Counted from the first letter of the stretch, positions 8,792-20,479 are shown. The stretch is 64,000 bases of DNA from Pontibaca methylaminivorans (GCF_900156525.1 NZ_FTPS01000001.1:620001-684000), one strand, 5' to 3'. Translations and numbers: made by a program. The notes: generated by a model not told the origin, from the sequence alone.

Positions 8792-10084
8792 CTAGGCGGC
8801 CTGTGGCGGATCGGCATCGCCGCCCTCGGGATCCTCCTCGTCCTGGTCGGCCTCGATCGCGACTTCCTGCGCAAGCTCGAGCGCGACATGCGTCGAACCG
8901 GGCGTCATCTGCGTCATGTAACCGGTCTCGGACACCGGCACCGCCGGGCGCCGCGTCGCGCGCCAGATCGCGTAGCCCATGAGCGCGAACAGCAGGAAGG
9001 CCGTGAAAAGGAAGAAGCCGGAGGGGCCGAACACGCCCTCGCTCATCAGCCAGCCGGTGATCAGCGGGCCGCTCATGGCGCCAAGCCCGTTCAGGAAGAT
9101 CAGCCCGCCCGAGGCCGCCGGCATGTCGCTGCTGTCCAGATAGTCGTTCGTATAGGCGATCAGCAGGGAATAAAGCGGGTTGCTCAGCCCACCGATCAGG
9201 AAGGCCGCGACCAGCAGCAGGTAATAATTGGCGCCGAGGAACATCCCGATCAGGGCCCCAAGGCCCCCGATCCCCGCCACCACCATGATGAGCCGGCGCC
9301 GGTCCATGCGGTCCGAAAGCCAGCCCAGAGGAAACTGGAACACCACCGCGCCGATATAGAAGGCGGCAACAAAGGCCGAGATCTGGACCAGCGTCAGCCC
9401 TACCGTCGCCGCATAGACCGCGCTCATCCCGTATTGCGCCGAAAAGACGCCGCCAAGCAGGAAGATGCCGACGCAGCCGAGCGGCGAGGTGTGATACAGC
9501 TTGCGCAGGGTCATGGGCTTCGTGGTGGTGAAGGCCGGCGTGGGGCTGACGGTCAGCAGGATCGGCGCGAACGAGACCGAGATCAGCACCGAGGCGATGA
9601 CAAAGCTCACATAGCCGGCCGGATCACCGACCAGCAGCAGCGCCTGCGCGAAGATCACGCCGCTCATCTGCACCATCATGTAAAGCGACAGCGCCTTGCC
9701 CCGGTTGGTGTTGTCCGCCGCCTTGTTGAGCCAGCTTTCGGCGGTGACGTAGACGCCGGAAAAGCAGAACCCGATCCCCAGCCGACCGATGATCCAGGCA
9801 ACCGGGTGGTTGATGACCGGGTAAAGGATCATGATCGCCGAGATGAAGGAGGCGAGCGCGGCAAAGACCCGCACGTGACCGACGCGGCGGATCATCTCGG
9901 GCGCAAAGCGCGACCCGCCCAGAAAGCCGACGAAATAGGCCGACATGACAAAGGACATGGCGAGGGTGGAAAACCCCTCGATCTCGCCGCGCACGCCGAG
10001 CAGCGTTCCCTGCAGCCCGTTGCCGACCATCAGGAAACCGACACCCAGCAGTAATGCCCAGGCATTCGACAGAACCTGAAACAT
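8792..10084 (-). CDS. MFS transporter (YcaD-like)
   Basis: 430-residue major facilitator with twelve hydrophobic segments. Motif A-like WLSDRMDRRRLIM lies in the central loop between the two six-helix halves, and RLGIGFCFSGVYVTAESWLNKAA resembles YcaD-type carriers. The C terminus is an acidic soluble tail (EADQDEEDPEGGDADPPQAA). Substrate unknown. Start ATG 10084 begins almost directly with helix 1 and is the only good start. It is flanked by 100-140-base gaps on both sides and looks monocistronic. Confidence 0.9.
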   Translation of the reverse strand: MFQVLSNAWALLLGVGFLMVGNGLQGTLLGVRGEIEGFSTLAMSFVMSAYFVGFLGGSRFAPEMIRRVGHVRVFAALASFISAIMILYPVINHPVAWIIGRLGIGFCFSGVYVTAESWLNKAADNTNRGKALSLYMMVQMSGVIFAQALLLVGDPAGYVSFVIASVLISVSFAPILLTVSPTPAFTTTKPMTLRKLYHTSPLGCVGIFLLGGVFSAQYGMSAVYAATVGLTLVQISAFVAAFYIGAVVFQFPLGWLSDRMDRRRLIMVVAGIGGLGALIGMFLGANYYLLLVAAFLIGGLSNPLYSLLIAYTNDYLDSSDMPAASGGLIFLNGLGAMSGPLITGWLMSEGVFGPSGFFLFTAFLLFALMGYAIWRATRRPAVPVSETGYMTQMTPGSTHVALELAQEVAIEADQDEEDPEGGDADPPQAA

Positions 10085-10192
10085 TTCCGCGTTCCCTTCC
10101 GGTGCTCTCTTGCGTGGTTTCTGAGCCGACCGATAACAGAACGGGCCCGTGTTTCAAATGCGGTTGCGACATCGCCGCACCCGGGCGCGACC

Positions 10193-11257
10193 TCAGCCGC
10201 CGCGATCCTCCGGCGGGATCAGCAGCGAGGCATCGCCATAGGAAAAGAACCGGTAGCGTTGCGCGATGGCATGGGCATAGATCGCGCGGATCCGCCCGCG
10301 CCCCATCAGGGCCGAGACCAGCATCATCAGGGTCGAGCGCGGCAGGTGGAAATTGGTCATGAGCGCATCGCTCGCCCGGAATCGGAAACCCGGGTAGATG
10401 AAAATGTCGGTCCTGCCCTCGAAAGGGGCAATTTCTCCGCCCTGCGCCGCGGTTTCGATCAGGCGCAGCGCCGTGGTGCCGACCGGGATCACCCGGCCGC
10501 CCGCCGCGCGGGTCGCGGCGATCTCGCCCGCCGCCGCCTCGCTGACGCGGCCCCATTCGGCGTGCATTTGATGGTCCTCGATGTCGTCGCTCTTGACCGG
10601 CAGGAAGGTGCCCGCCCCCACATGCAGCGTGACATGGGTGAAATCGACCCCGAGCGCGCGGATCTGCGCCAGAAGGTCATCATCGAAATGGAGCGAGGCC
10701 GTCGGCGCCGCAACCGCACCCCGGTGGCGGGCAAAGACGCTCTGGTAATCCTCGCGGTCGCGCGCATCGGGGGCACGCCGGGCCGCGATATAGGGCGGCA
10801 GCGGCATGGCGCCGACCTCGGCCAGCGCGGCATCAAAAGCATCGCCCGCAAGGTTGAAGGCCAGCAGCGCCTGCCCCTCGCCCACCCCTTCGAGCCGGGC
10901 GGAAAGCCCGCCCGGAAACTCGATCGTCTCGCCCGTCCGCAGCCGGCGCAGCGGCTTGACCAGCGCGGCCCACAACCCGCCGGGGCGCGGCTCGAGCAGC
11001 GTCACCGCGATCTGCGCGGCCACCCGCCCCGCCTCTCCGTCGCGCCAGCGTCGCCCGGCAAGCCGCGCCGGAATGACCCGTGTGTCGTTCAGCACCAGCC
11101 GGTCCCCCGGGCGCAGCCAGTCCGGCAGGTCGCGCACATGCGCATCCCGGATCGCATCGTCCGCGGCCACCAGAAGCCGCGCGCTCGGGCGGGGCGTGAC
11201 CGGGCGCGTGGCGATCAGTTCCTCGGGCAGGTCGAAGTCGAAGTCGCTGAGTTTCAT
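10193..11257 (-). CDS. queA: S-adenosylmethionine:tRNA ribosyltransferase-isomerase
   Basis: 354-residue QueA, which transfers and isomerises the ribosyl part of SAM onto 7-aminomethyl-7-deazaguanine in tRNA, giving epoxyqueuosine. Family landmarks: N-terminal [54 protein letters not shown], and C-terminal [16 protein letters not shown]...[11 protein letters not shown]. Length is normal. Downstream of the DUF3971 gene in reading direction is a 70-base gap; tgt, often next to queA, is not in this window. Confidence 0.97.
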   Translation of the reverse strand: MKLSDFDFDLPEELIATRPVTPRPSARLLVAADDAIRDAHVRDLPDWLRPGDRLVLNDTRVIPARLAGRRWRDGEAGRVAAQIAVTLLEPRPGGLWAALVKPLRRLRTGETIEFPGGLSARLEGVGEGQALLAFNLAGDAFDAALAEVGAMPLPPYIAARRAPDARDREDYQSVFARHRGAVAAPTASLHFDDDLLAQIRALGVDFTHVTLHVGAGTFLPVKSDDIEDHQMHAEWGRVSEAAAGEIAATRAAGGRVIPVGTTALRLIETAAQGGEIAPFEGRTDIFIYPGFRFRASDALMTNFHLPRSTLMMLVSALMGRGRIRAIYAHAIAQRYRFFSYGDASLLIPPEDRGG

Positions 11258-11327
11258 GTCGCGCGCTATAAGGCCGCGGGATCGCTTTCGGCAAGCCCTG
11301 CCGGCCGGGCGTGTCAGCCGGAGCCTG

Positions 11328-14300
11328 TCAGTCGGGAACCGGCGGATCCGGGCGGATCAGGTCGCGCAGCACTCCGGGCATCAGCACGGACAGGGGGTTC
11401 ACCCGCACCCGCGGCGCCGAGGACGGCCCCTCGAGCGCATAGTTGAACCCGAACACGCCCTCGCCCTTGCGGGTCATGAAGCTTCCGACCTGGTTCAGCA
11501 TGTAGATCGGCGAAACCGCACCGCGCATGTCGAACCACCTGGCGGCAAGATCATAGGTGCCGTCCATCGACAGGCCGAGCGAGGGGCCGACCGCGCTTGC
11601 GGAATACAGCGTCAGGAGGGCCGGGGTCAGGCGGAACTCGGCCTCGACCTCGCTGAAGCGGATGCCCCGGCCGGACAGTTCGTCGAACAGCCCGACCACG
11701 CTCAGCGCGCCGAGCAGCGCCGCGAGGGCCGGGGCACGGGTGACGCTGATGTCGCTGATCCGAAGGCTGCCGTCGAACTGCCCCGCCTCGCCCGCGGGCA
11801 GCAGGGTCATGTCGAAAACTCCGCCGCGCCCCTGGGTCAGCAGCCCGGCCGAGCGGAGCACCCCGCCCGCGTCCTGCGACTGCAATCGCACCGCGCTGCG
11901 CCCGTCGCGGGGCACGATGCGCCCGGCAATGCCGGTGCCGTCGTTCACCCGCGCGGCGAAGGTGCCGGCAAGCCCGCCCTCGAGGCCGAATTTGCCCTGC
12001 AGGCCGGTCAGCGCGATCTGGTCGTTCACCTGCACCCGGTCGAGCGTCGCCTCGAGCGTGCCGCCGCCCGCAGATGCCTCCGCCGCCCCGCCGCCGATAC
12101 TGGCGCCCCCGCCGGAGCCGAGCTTTGCCCGGCGCAGGTCGAGCGTGCCGCCGAGGATGCGGGCATCCATCGGCTTGCCCGGGCCGTTGCCGGTCAGTTC
12201 GGCGCTTACATCGAGCCACTCACCGATGCGCAGCGCGCTGAACAGGGCGCGCTCCAGCCCGCCCTCCTTCGCGGGGACCAGAGCGCCGCTGGCCGTGAGC
12301 CCCGCCGCCGCGAGGTCGAGCCGGTCCACCCGGGGCTCGGGCCCGAGCCGGGCGGAAAGCGTCAGGTTCCCCGCGGTCGCCTCGGGCTTTGTCCAGCCAA
12401 GCTGCGGCAGCGCAAGGCGGATACCGGCAAGATCGGACCTGAGCCCGAGCCGGGGCGGCTCCGCGCGCGCGAAATCGAGCGTGAATTCACCCGAGCCGCG
12501 CCCGGAAAAGAACCCGCGCGGCAGGGAAATCGCGAAACTGTCAAGCAGGCGCTGCGAAAGCTCGACCCGGCCGCTTGCGCGGCTGCCCTTCGCTGCCGCC
12601 TTGCCGAGCGCCTGGTCCCAGCGGACATCAATCGGCACCTCGTTGATCGTGCCGCTGCCATTGATGGCGATGGCGCTTTGATCGCCGCTCACCCGCAGCA
12701 GCGGAAAGGCGAGTCGCTGGTCGGGCACGAGCCGGCTGCTTTCCGCGTCGCGGATCGTCCCGTCGAGGTCGAAGGTCACTTCCTCCGGCTGAACGCCCTT
12801 CTTCAGCGGCAGATGCAGCGCGGCGGCGATCTCGGCGTGGCCCTCGGCGAAGTCCTCGGGCAGGTCGGTGGCCCGCAGCGCCCTGACCGGCGGGCGGTCA
12901 AGCAGCGACAGCATCGCCGGAACGCTGCCTGCAAGGTTCAGCCGCACCTCGGCCGGGGCCTCCTTGCGGATCGTCGTGTCGGGGATGATGAACGAGGTTC
13001 CGGCCGCATCCACCTCGCGCCCCTCTCCCGCGTCGACGCGGCCCCGGTCGGCGGTGATCGCGAGACGGTCATCCGAAAGCACCCCCTGCCCGGAAGCCCC
13101 GACAAGCGGCGGCATGGTGCGCATGAACTGCACCACCGCGTCCTCGAATGCGAAATCCGCATAAAGGTCGGGCTTGCGGCCCGGCACCGCCCGCAGCGCG
13201 AGGTCAATGTTGCGCAGCGTTCCCGCGCCCAGGTTCTCGGCCAGCCAGGCGCGCGGCTTTCCGGCCAGCGCCGCCGGCCAGAGTTCGATCATGCGCGCGG
13301 GGCTCAGTTCGTCGGCATGGGCATCGAGCGCCAGCCGCCAGCCGCGGTCGCCGGTTGCCAGCCGGCCGCTCAGATGGATGCGGCTCGTGTCCTCGGCCAC
13401 GGTCATCTGCCCGAGCGTGATCCGGAACGGGTGCAATTCCAGGCGGAAATCGGCGCTCCCCCCGTCAAGGCGCACCGGCTGTTCGTAAAGATGACCCGGG
13501 CTCAGGCTGAGCTCCCCGAAGGCGAACTGCCCGGTCAGCCCGTCAAGGCGCCAGTCGGCGATACCCTCGAGATGCGCCCGCCCGCTGAGCTCGCCGCTGC
13601 CCCAGTCGCTCGCCAGCGAAAGCCGGTCGAAAAACAGGGTCTGTTCGTCGGGCAGATAGGTGAATTCGCTGCGGGCGCTGGAAAAGGCCACCGGCGGCGT
13701 CTGTTCGTCGGGCTGCAGCACGCCGGCGCCGATCTCGAGCACCGCCTCGAGCGGCCCGAGCCCGCCCTGTTCATCGACCGAGCCGCGCAAGCCCCCCGAG
13801 ATCGGCGCCCGCAGCACTTCGAGCCAGCCGAGCGCGACGCTCTGCACGGCGATGTCACGCGCCTGCACATCGTGCACCGCCAGCGAGAACCGCGCCGCCT
13901 GGCTGCCGATCCGCATGGTGTAATCGGCATCGAACGTGCTGGCGTAATCGCCCCCGCTCAGCACCGCGAAACCGGCGCCGGTGCGCAATTCGTCGCCCTC
14001 GCGCCGCAGCAGGATGCGGCCGCCGTCGAGGGTCCAGCCACGCCCCTGCCTTGCGTCCTCGTAGCGCAGGGTCAGGGCCTCGACATCGAAGGACGTGAGC
14101 GCGCGGAACTGCGGCAGGGCGAAGGTCTCGCTCCAGTACGCCAGAAGTTGCGGCAGGCTCGCGGCGCTGCGCACGGGGAAATTCTCGGCGTCGAGCAGAA
14201 GCGAAAACCCCCCTTCGCTGTCGCGGCGCAGGGTCGCCGCAAGGCCCGAAAGCCGGATCGCCTTCGGCTCGACCCGGCCGAGCAGCAGCGGCCGCATGGC

Positions 14301-14792
14301 AAGGCTCGCCTCGGCATCCGAAAGCCGCGCGATCCGCTGCCCGTCCGGGGCCGAAAGGACCACGTCGCTCAGATGCAGCCGCGGCCGCCAGCCCTTGTTC
14401 ACGACCAGGGACATGTCGCCGAAGCTGACCTCCAGCCCGCCGAGATCGCGCTCGATACGGGCCTCGATCCGCCCGCGCAGCCAGTCCGGCGCGTGCATGG
14501 TGCGGCCGATGATCAGAACCGCCCCCGCGGCGGCGACGGCGCTGGCAAGAACGGTCGCGACCAGCATGACGAGCCCGACGCGCCGGGCACGGCGGATCGC
14601 CCGGCGCAGCCCCGCTGCCGCCGGTTCGCCGCCCGGCGTGCCCCCCCGCCCGGGCGGAGGGACATCCCCTTGCTGACGCCGCTCTGACGTGATTTGAAAT
14701 CCTCCTGTGAATCTGCCGTCCAGGGAGGCCTTGATGCCCGACGTTTCCGATCCCGCTCCCGATTTTACCCTGCCCGGAACGGGGGATGCCAC
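11328..14792 (-). CDS. Large AsmA/YhdP-like envelope protein (DUF3971)
   Basis: About 1,080-1,154 residues with one N-terminal membrane anchor ([20 protein letters not shown]) preceded by RRAIRRARR, then a long beta-rich periplasmic region. The make-up and C-terminal part ([31 protein letters not shown]... FNYALEG) match the DUF3971/AsmA-like C-terminal family. YhdP-type proteins of this group move phospholipid between the membranes; that role here is inference. The start is unclear. GTG 14792 has an AGAGG-like site but overlaps the divergent bcp by 59 bases; the next in-frame start is ATG 14567 inside the anchor. The basic stretch before the anchor is clearly coding. An out-of-frame ATG at 14673 would fit if the 7-C run at 14641-14647 were 8. 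Confidence 0.75.
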   Translation of the reverse strand: MASPVPGRVKSGAGSETSGIKASLDGRFTGGFQITSERRQQGDVPPPGRGGTPGGEPAAAGLRRAIRRARRVGLVMLVATVLASAVAAAGAVLIIGRTMHAPDWLRGRIEARIERDLGGLEVSFGDMSLVVNKGWRPRLHLSDVVLSAPDGQRIARLSDAEASLAMRPLLLGRVEPKAIRLSGLAATLRRDSEGGFSLLLDAENFPVRSAASLPQLLAYWSETFALPQFRALTSFDVEALTLRYEDARQGRGWTLDGGRILLRREGDELRTGAGFAVLSGGDYASTFDADYTMRIGSQAARFSLAVHDVQARDIAVQSVALGWLEVLRAPISGGLRGSVDEQGGLGPLEAVLEIGAGVLQPDEQTPPVAFSSARSEFTYLPDEQTLFFDRLSLASDWGSGELSGRAHLEGIADWRLDGLTGQFAFGELSLSPGHLYEQPVRLDGGSADFRLELHPFRITLGQMTVAEDTSRIHLSGRLATGDRGWRLALDAHADELSPARMIELWPAALAGKPRAWLAENLGAGTLRNIDLALRAVPGRKPDLYADFAFEDAVVQFMRTMPPLVGASGQGVLSDDRLAITADRGRVDAGEGREVDAAGTSFIIPDTTIRKEAPAEVRLNLAGSVPAMLSLLDRPPVRALRATDLPEDFAEGHAEIAAALHLPLKKGVQPEEVTFDLDGTIRDAESSRLVPDQRLAFPLLRVSGDQSAIAINGSGTINEVPIDVRWDQALGKAAAKGSRASGRVELSQRLLDSFAISLPRGFFSGRGSGEFTLDFARAEPPRLGLRSDLAGIRLALPQLGWTKPEATAGNLTLSARLGPEPRVDRLDLAAAGLTASGALVPAKEGGLERALFSALRIGEWLDVSAELTGNGPGKPMDARILGGTLDLRRAKLGSGGGASIGGGAAEASAGGGTLEATLDRVQVNDQIALTGLQGKFGLEGGLAGTFAARVNDGTGIAGRIVPRDGRSAVRLQSQDAGGVLRSAGLLTQGRGGVFDMTLLPAGEAGQFDGSLRISDISVTRAPALAALLGALSVVGLFDELSGRGIRFSEVEAEFRLTPALLTLYSASAVGPSLGLSMDGTYDLAARWFDMRGAVSPIYMLNQVGSFMTRKGEGVFGFNYALEGPSSAPRVRVNPLSVLMPGVLRDLIRPDPPVPD

Positions 14793-15219
14793 CCTGCGCC
14801 TCTCCGACCTGCGCGGCAGCGCGGTCGTTCTGTTCTTTTATCCGCGCGATGATACGCCGGGCTGCACGGCGGAATCCATCGCCTTTTCCGAGACGGCGCA
14901 GGAGTTTGCCGGGCTCAACGTGCAGGTGTTCGGCATCTCGCGCGATAGCATGGACTCGCACGAAAAATTCGCCGGAAAACATGGGCTTTCCGTCACTCTC
15001 CTGTCGGATGCCGAGGGCCGGACCTGCGAGGATTACGGCGTCTGGGTGGAAAAGAAGATGTACGGGCGCAGCTTCATGGGAATCGAGCGCTCGACCTTCC
15101 TGATCGACGCGCAGGGACGCATCGCGAGGATCTGGCGCCGGGTCCGCGTTCCCGGCCATGTGGCCGAGGTGCTGGCGGCCGCGCGGGCCCTGCAGGACGG
15201 GCCAGCGGCGAAAACGTGA
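14734..15219 (+). CDS. bcp: Thioredoxin-dependent peroxiredoxin, PrxQ/Bcp type
   Basis: 161-residue cytoplasmic peroxiredoxin reducing H2O2 and organic peroxides. The active site FFYPRDDTPGCTAESIAFS has the peroxidatic cysteine; the position five residues on, where E. coli Bcp has its resolving cysteine, is isoleucine. Another cysteine in GRTCEDYGVW may resolve instead, a pattern I associate with alphaproteobacterial PrxQ. C-terminal SFMGIERSTFLID is typical. ATG 14734 is chosen because AGGGAGG lies at 14722-14728; the frame upstream to GTG 14707 lacks a site. Divergent from the DUF3971 gene with little or no spacer. Confidence 0.93.
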   Translation: MPDVSDPAPDFTLPGTGDATLRLSDLRGSAVVLFFYPRDDTPGCTAESIAFSETAQEFAGLNVQVFGISRDSMDSHEKFAGKHGLSVTLLSDAEGRTCEDYGVWVEKKMYGRSFMGIERSTFLIDAQGRIARIWRRVRVPGHVAEVLAAARALQDGPAAKT

Positions 15220-15282
15220 CCTGTTCGCCACGGTCACCTGCAAATAATGCCACAGTGCGGCATCGGCAGGAACCCGCCATTT

Positions 15283-15307
15283 TCCGCCGCCCCGGGCCGG
15301 CGGCGGA
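15283..15307. terminator. GC hairpin after bcp, possible terminator
   Basis: Inverted repeat with 9-bp arms 15283-15291 (TCCGCCGCC) and 15299-15307 (GGCGGCGGA) and a 7-base loop, in the 190-base gap between bcp and the M23 peptidase gene. No T tract follows on the plus strand, so intrinsic termination is doubtful. Confidence 0.3.
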
Positions 15308-15410
15308 CAAGCGTCTTGCCCCGACGGGAGCGGCTGTTTAAGCACGCCAGCGCAGGCTGCGGTGACCGCCGTCGCCCATGCCTCCGAAGCATATCAGGGG
15401 AAATAGAGAC

Positions 15411-16742
15411 TTGCGGACACGTCTGGCAAACCGAATCCACAGCCTGCTCGAGCGAAAATTCCCCGAGCGTCGCCTGTTCCTGAAATCCGCCACCGACACG
15501 CGTTTCATCCGGCTGAAACCGGTGACGCAATGCATGATCCTGCTGACCGGATCGGCCGTCATGGGCTGGGCCATCGTCGCCACGGCGATCCTGCTCATGG
15601 ACAGCATCGCCGCCGGCAACCTGCGCGACCAGGTGCGGCGCGACCAGATCACCTATCAGCAGCGGCTGAACGACCTGTCCCGCGAGCGCGACGCCCGCGC
15701 CGAAGAGGCGCTCGCCGCGCAGGCGCGGTTCAGCAGCGCGCTGGCGCAGGTGTCGGTGATGCAGTCCGAGCTTCTGGGGTCGGAAACCCGCCGGCGCGAA
15801 CTGGAAACCGGGATCGAGGTGATCCAGTCCAATCTGCGCACCGTCATGAAGGAACGCGAACGCGCGCGCCTTGCGCTGGCAGAACTGCGCGAGATGTCGA
15901 ACGGTTCGGAAACGGTGATGGCCGCGGCCGAGGGCGGCGCGGTGCCCATGTCCTTCATGGCCGAAGCGCTGGCACGCACCGCCAAGGAACGCGACCGGAT
16001 CGAAACCGACGCGCGCAACGCCTTTGACACGGCGCGGAATCTCGAACGCGAGATCAAGCTCATGCAGGAGCGCAACGATTACATCTTTACCCAGCTCGAA
16101 GAGGCCGTGACGGTCTCGGTCGAGCCGCTCGACAAGATGTTCAGCAAGGCCGGCCTGTCCACCGATGCGCTGCTCAAGGAAGTGCGCCGCGGCTACAGCG
16201 GCCAGGGCGGGCCGCTCACGCCGATTTCGATCTCGACCCGGGGCGACGGCAGCGCCGATGCGGATGAATTGCGCGCCAACGCGATCCTGAACCAGATGGA
16301 TCGGTTGAACATGTATCGCATCGCCACCGAAAAGGCCCCGTTTGCCGCGCCGCTGCGTTCGGCCTATCGCCTTTCGAGTCCCTTCGGCGGGCGCCGCGAT
16401 CCCTTTACCGGCGGCCATCGCGGCCATACCGGCACCGACATGGCCGCGCCCACCGGCACCCCGATCTATGCGACCGCCGACGGCGTGGTGGTGCGCGCCG
16501 AACGGGTGAGCGGCTATGGCAAGCTCGTGCAGATCCGGCATGCCTTCGGGCTTGAAACGCTTTACGCCCATGCCTCGAGCATCCATGTGAAGAAGGGGCA
16601 AAAGATCTCGCGCGGGGATCACATTGCTGATATAGGATCGACAGGTCGATCCACCGGCCCCCACCTGCATTACGAGGTGCGCGTCAACGGATCGCCAGTC
16701 AATCCGATGTCGTTTGTCAAGGCAGGAAAAGATGTTTTCTAA
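15411..16742 (+). CDS. Membrane-anchored M23 peptidoglycan endopeptidase with coiled coil
   Basis: 443 residues. Basic N terminus, one membrane helix at about residues 40-65, a long Arg/Glu/Gln-rich coiled coil (about 70-210), then a LytM/M23 zinc metallopeptidase domain in the last 110 residues. Zinc motifs are HTGTD (H-x3-D) and HLHYEV (HxH), so it looks catalytically intact, unlike EnvC-type activators. The TTG at 15411 is preferred: AGGGGAA lies 7-8 bases upstream, whereas ATG 15378 has none. The gene overlaps the bactofilin gene by 11 bases. This pairing matches the LmdC/bactofilin shape modules described in other alphaproteobacteria, where the polymer positions the hydrolase. Confidence 0.92.
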   Translation: MRTRLANRIHSLLERKFPERRLFLKSATDTRFIRLKPVTQCMILLTGSAVMGWAIVATAILLMDSIAAGNLRDQVRRDQITYQQRLNDLSRERDARAEEALAAQARFSSALAQVSVMQSELLGSETRRRELETGIEVIQSNLRTVMKERERARLALAELREMSNGSETVMAAAEGGAVPMSFMAEALARTAKERDRIETDARNAFDTARNLEREIKLMQERNDYIFTQLEEAVTVSVEPLDKMFSKAGLSTDALLKEVRRGYSGQGGPLTPISISTRGDGSADADELRANAILNQMDRLNMYRIATEKAPFAAPLRSAYRLSSPFGGRRDPFTGGHRGHTGTDMAAPTGTPIYATADGVVVRAERVSGYGKLVQIRHAFGLETLYAHASSIHVKKGQKISRGDHIADIGSTGRSTGPHLHYEVRVNGSPVNPMSFVKAGKDVF

Positions 16743-17331
16743 GAGCAAGCGCCAGCCCGCTCCCAAACCGTCCCGGCACGAGCCGCCAAGACAGGAATCG
16801 CCGGGTCAGGAGCAGGCCGCCGCCCCGACGCCCTCGCCGCCTGACACCCGAACAGAGGAACACATTCCCAGCATGTCGAAATCCAAACCCCCCGCATCGA
16901 CGCTGTCGGCCGACCTCACCATCACCGGGAACATCGTGACCAGCGGCGATATCCAGGTCGAAGGCACGGTCGAGGGCGACATCCGCGCGCATCTGCTGAC
17001 CATCGGTGAAAGCGCGACCATCAAAGGCGAGGTGACGGCGGACGACGTGGTGATCAACGGCCGCATCATCGGCCGGGTGCGCGGGCTGAAGGTGCGGCTG
17101 ACATCGACCGCCAGGGTCGAGGGCGACATCATCCACAAGACCATCGCCATCGAAAGCGGCGCGCATTTCGAGGGTTCGGTGCAGCGGCAGGACGACCCGC
17201 TGAGCACCGGCCGCAGCGCCCCGCGCCAGCCACAGCCGGAGGCCGCGCGCAAGGACGGCGGCGACAAGACACCGTCCGCAGCGGCACCGGGCCAGGGCCG
17301 GCAGGAACAGGCGCCGCAAGGCTCGTCCTGA
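16732..17331 (+). CDS. Bactofilin (polymer-forming cytoskeletal protein)
   Basis: 199 residues. A central bactofilin beta-helix (about 50-145) is recognised by ITGNIVTSGDIQVEGTVEGD, then repeated short beta units such as GEVTADDVVINGRIIGRVRG. It is flanked by disordered Pro/Gln/Ser-rich tails (about 45 and 50 residues). Bactofilins polymerise without nucleotide and scaffold cell-wall enzymes at the membrane. ATG 16732 has AGGAAA just upstream and begins inside the end of the M23 peptidase gene, indicating translational coupling and joint function. The C-terminal tail has no membrane helix. Confidence 0.93.
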   Translation: MFSKSKRQPAPKPSRHEPPRQESPGQEQAAAPTPSPPDTRTEEHIPSMSKSKPPASTLSADLTITGNIVTSGDIQVEGTVEGDIRAHLLTIGESATIKGEVTADDVVINGRIIGRVRGLKVRLTSTARVEGDIIHKTIAIESGAHFEGSVQRQDDPLSTGRSAPRQPQPEAARKDGGDKTPSAAAPGQGRQEQAPQGSS

Positions 17332-17487
17332 CCCTGAAGCGGCCGCGGGCGGATCGGCAACCGTCTGCTGTCTGAATTGTTTGCAATCAGGCACTGATCC
17401 CGACATTCTGGAACTTGGGGAGGCAAAGCCGCCGCCGCGGCGCCTCCCGCAGGCTGGAATGAGTTGTTAACGGGTAAGGCTATTGTC

Positions 17488-18429
17488 ATGACGGATTACA
17501 CGCTCGACGCCGACGGGTTCGGATCGTTTTACCTCAATGTTGGCGGCAACGGGTCGGACGATCACGTGACCGTCAATATCGGCGAGATGTTCTCGGGCAC
17601 GATCACCGTCGATTCCCTGCCGGGCGACGGAGAGACCGACATCGTTTCCCTCAACCTGCCGGAGGGCTGGCGCCTCGAGCTCCAGAACGTGATCGAGCAG
17701 GATACCGAGACCCCGACCTTTCACGACTGGTCCTACCAGGTTTTCAACGCGGCCGGCGAAAGTGTCGGCACGCTCAGCCTGCGTAGCAACAATGATCCGG
17801 GTTCAGGCGTGCCCTGTTTCGCCAGCGGCACGCTGATCGCGACCCCGGGCGGCGAGGTCGCGATCGAGCATCTTCGGGCCGGCGATATCGTGCTCACAAG
17901 AGACAGCGGCCCGCGCCCGATCCGCTGGATCGGCTCGCGCCTGCTCGACCAAAGCACCCTTGCCGCGTCCCCCCATCTGCGCCCGGTCCGCATCCGTGCC
18001 GGCGCGCTCGGCCCCGGGCAGCCGCGGGCGGATCTCGTCGTGTCGCCGCAGCACCGGATCCTCGTGCGGTCGATCATCGCGGAGCGGATGTTCGGTGCGG
18101 CCGAAGTTCTGGTCGCGGCGCGGCAACTGGTCGGGCTCGACGGTATCGACATCGCCGCCGACCTGACCGGGATCCGATATCATCACATGCTGTTCGACCG
18201 GCACGAAGTTGTCATCTCGAACGGGGCCGAAACGGAATCGCTCCACACGGGGCGGCAGGCGCTCTTGTCGGTCGGCCCGGCGGCGCGGGCGGAAATCCTC
18301 GCGATCTTTCCCGAACTGCGCCAGCCGGACCACCAGCCGCGGGGCGCGCGCCTGCTCGTGCCCGGAAGCCGCGGGCGCCGGCTGGCCGCGCGACATGCAA
18401 AAAGCCGCCACGCCCTGGTCGCCTCCTGA
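17488..18429 (+). CDS. Hint-domain (Hedgehog/intein-type) protein
   Basis: 313 residues. Residues 1-105 are an acidic, beta-rich stretch I do not recognise. At residue 110 a Hint domain starts with C110-FASGTLIATPGGEVAIEHL, the catalytic-cysteine block, with the later SPQHRIL and HHMLFDRHEVV blocks. The C-terminal LLSVGPAARAEILAIFPEL is typical of the Hint_2 family abundant in Rhodobacterales. Such domains can self-cleave; I see no C-terminal intein Asn or extein, so autoproteolysis is possible but unproven. No signal peptide. ATG 17488 has AAGG about 9 bases upstream; the frame from TTG 17464 is less likely. It follows the bactofilin gene by 156 bases. Confidence 0.85.
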   Translation: MTDYTLDADGFGSFYLNVGGNGSDDHVTVNIGEMFSGTITVDSLPGDGETDIVSLNLPEGWRLELQNVIEQDTETPTFHDWSYQVFNAAGESVGTLSLRSNNDPGSGVPCFASGTLIATPGGEVAIEHLRAGDIVLTRDSGPRPIRWIGSRLLDQSTLAASPHLRPVRIRAGALGPGQPRADLVVSPQHRILVRSIIAERMFGAAEVLVAARQLVGLDGIDIAADLTGIRYHHMLFDRHEVVISNGAETESLHTGRQALLSVGPAARAEILAIFPELRQPDHQPRGARLLVPGSRGRRLAARHAKSRHALVAS

Positions 18430-18545
18430 CGCCGGTCGCGTCAAAATCCCGCCGCCCGGCAACTCCCCTTCGCCCCCTGCCCTTCGACCCGCGCGGGCCG
18501 CGTTGCGGTAATTTTGCCATTCCAACCGGCCCCGCCAGGCGCTAA

Positions 18546-19949
<1,404 letters not shown>

Positions 19950-20153
19950 TCACGGCGCAGATGACCACCGGAGGAGCGCCCGGCCAGCGGTGCTCCTCAC
20001 CACCACATCGCTGCCGTCCGGTCGTTCGGCGCGCAGAAATTGCCGGTCACGCGGCTAATGGCCACGCAGATCCGGCAATCATGCTTTCGAAGATGGACAG
20101 CCCCGGTTACAGCCGCGCCGATTGACGGCACGCCGGGCACATGAGGCCCGCGT

Positions 20154-20381
20154 TCAGCGCCTGCGCGGGTTTGGGTCGTCGCGCACCGGGACCGGGATCG
20201 GGCGCAGATCCTCAACAGGGCGCACCATAGCCAAACCCGTCATGATCAGGAACGCAGCCCCGGCAACCGCAAGCAGCGCCGCCACAATGACACCACCAAC
20301 GGCCAGCAGCACGGCACCCACAACCACAGCCGCCCAGCCGAGCGCCCGATTACCGATACGATGCCTGTTTCCTGCGGGCAT
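20154..20381 (-). CDS. Small two-helix membrane protein, unknown function
   Basis: 75 residues: a basic N terminus, a hydrophobic stretch at about residues 14-50 long enough for two helices (ALGWAAVVVGAVLLAVGGVI and ALLAVAGAAFLIMTGLAM), and a proline/arginine-rich tail. ATG 20381 is strongly supported by AGGAGGTGACC just upstream, so I consider this a real gene though I recognise no family. Between gdhA and the nusB end, on the minus strand. It is 62 bases beyond the nusB stop codon on the same strand but the gap and own strong ribosome site leave co-transcription open. Confidence 0.7.
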   Translation of the reverse strand: MPAGNRHRIGNRALGWAAVVVGAVLLAVGGVIVAALLAVAGAAFLIMTGLAMVRPVEDLRPIPVPVRDDPNPRRR

Positions 20382-20479
20382 GGTCACCTCCTGTTCAAGC
20401 ACTCTTGATATTAGCATTCACCGCCGCCTCTTCCAGAGGCCGGGCAAAGAAAATCCGGGTGGCAGCCGGATTCAGCCGA

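Noticed and set aside
10806-14687. 1,293-residue open frame on the plus strand
   Set aside because: Antisense to the DUF3971 gene; no recognisable domain and shadow-like composition.
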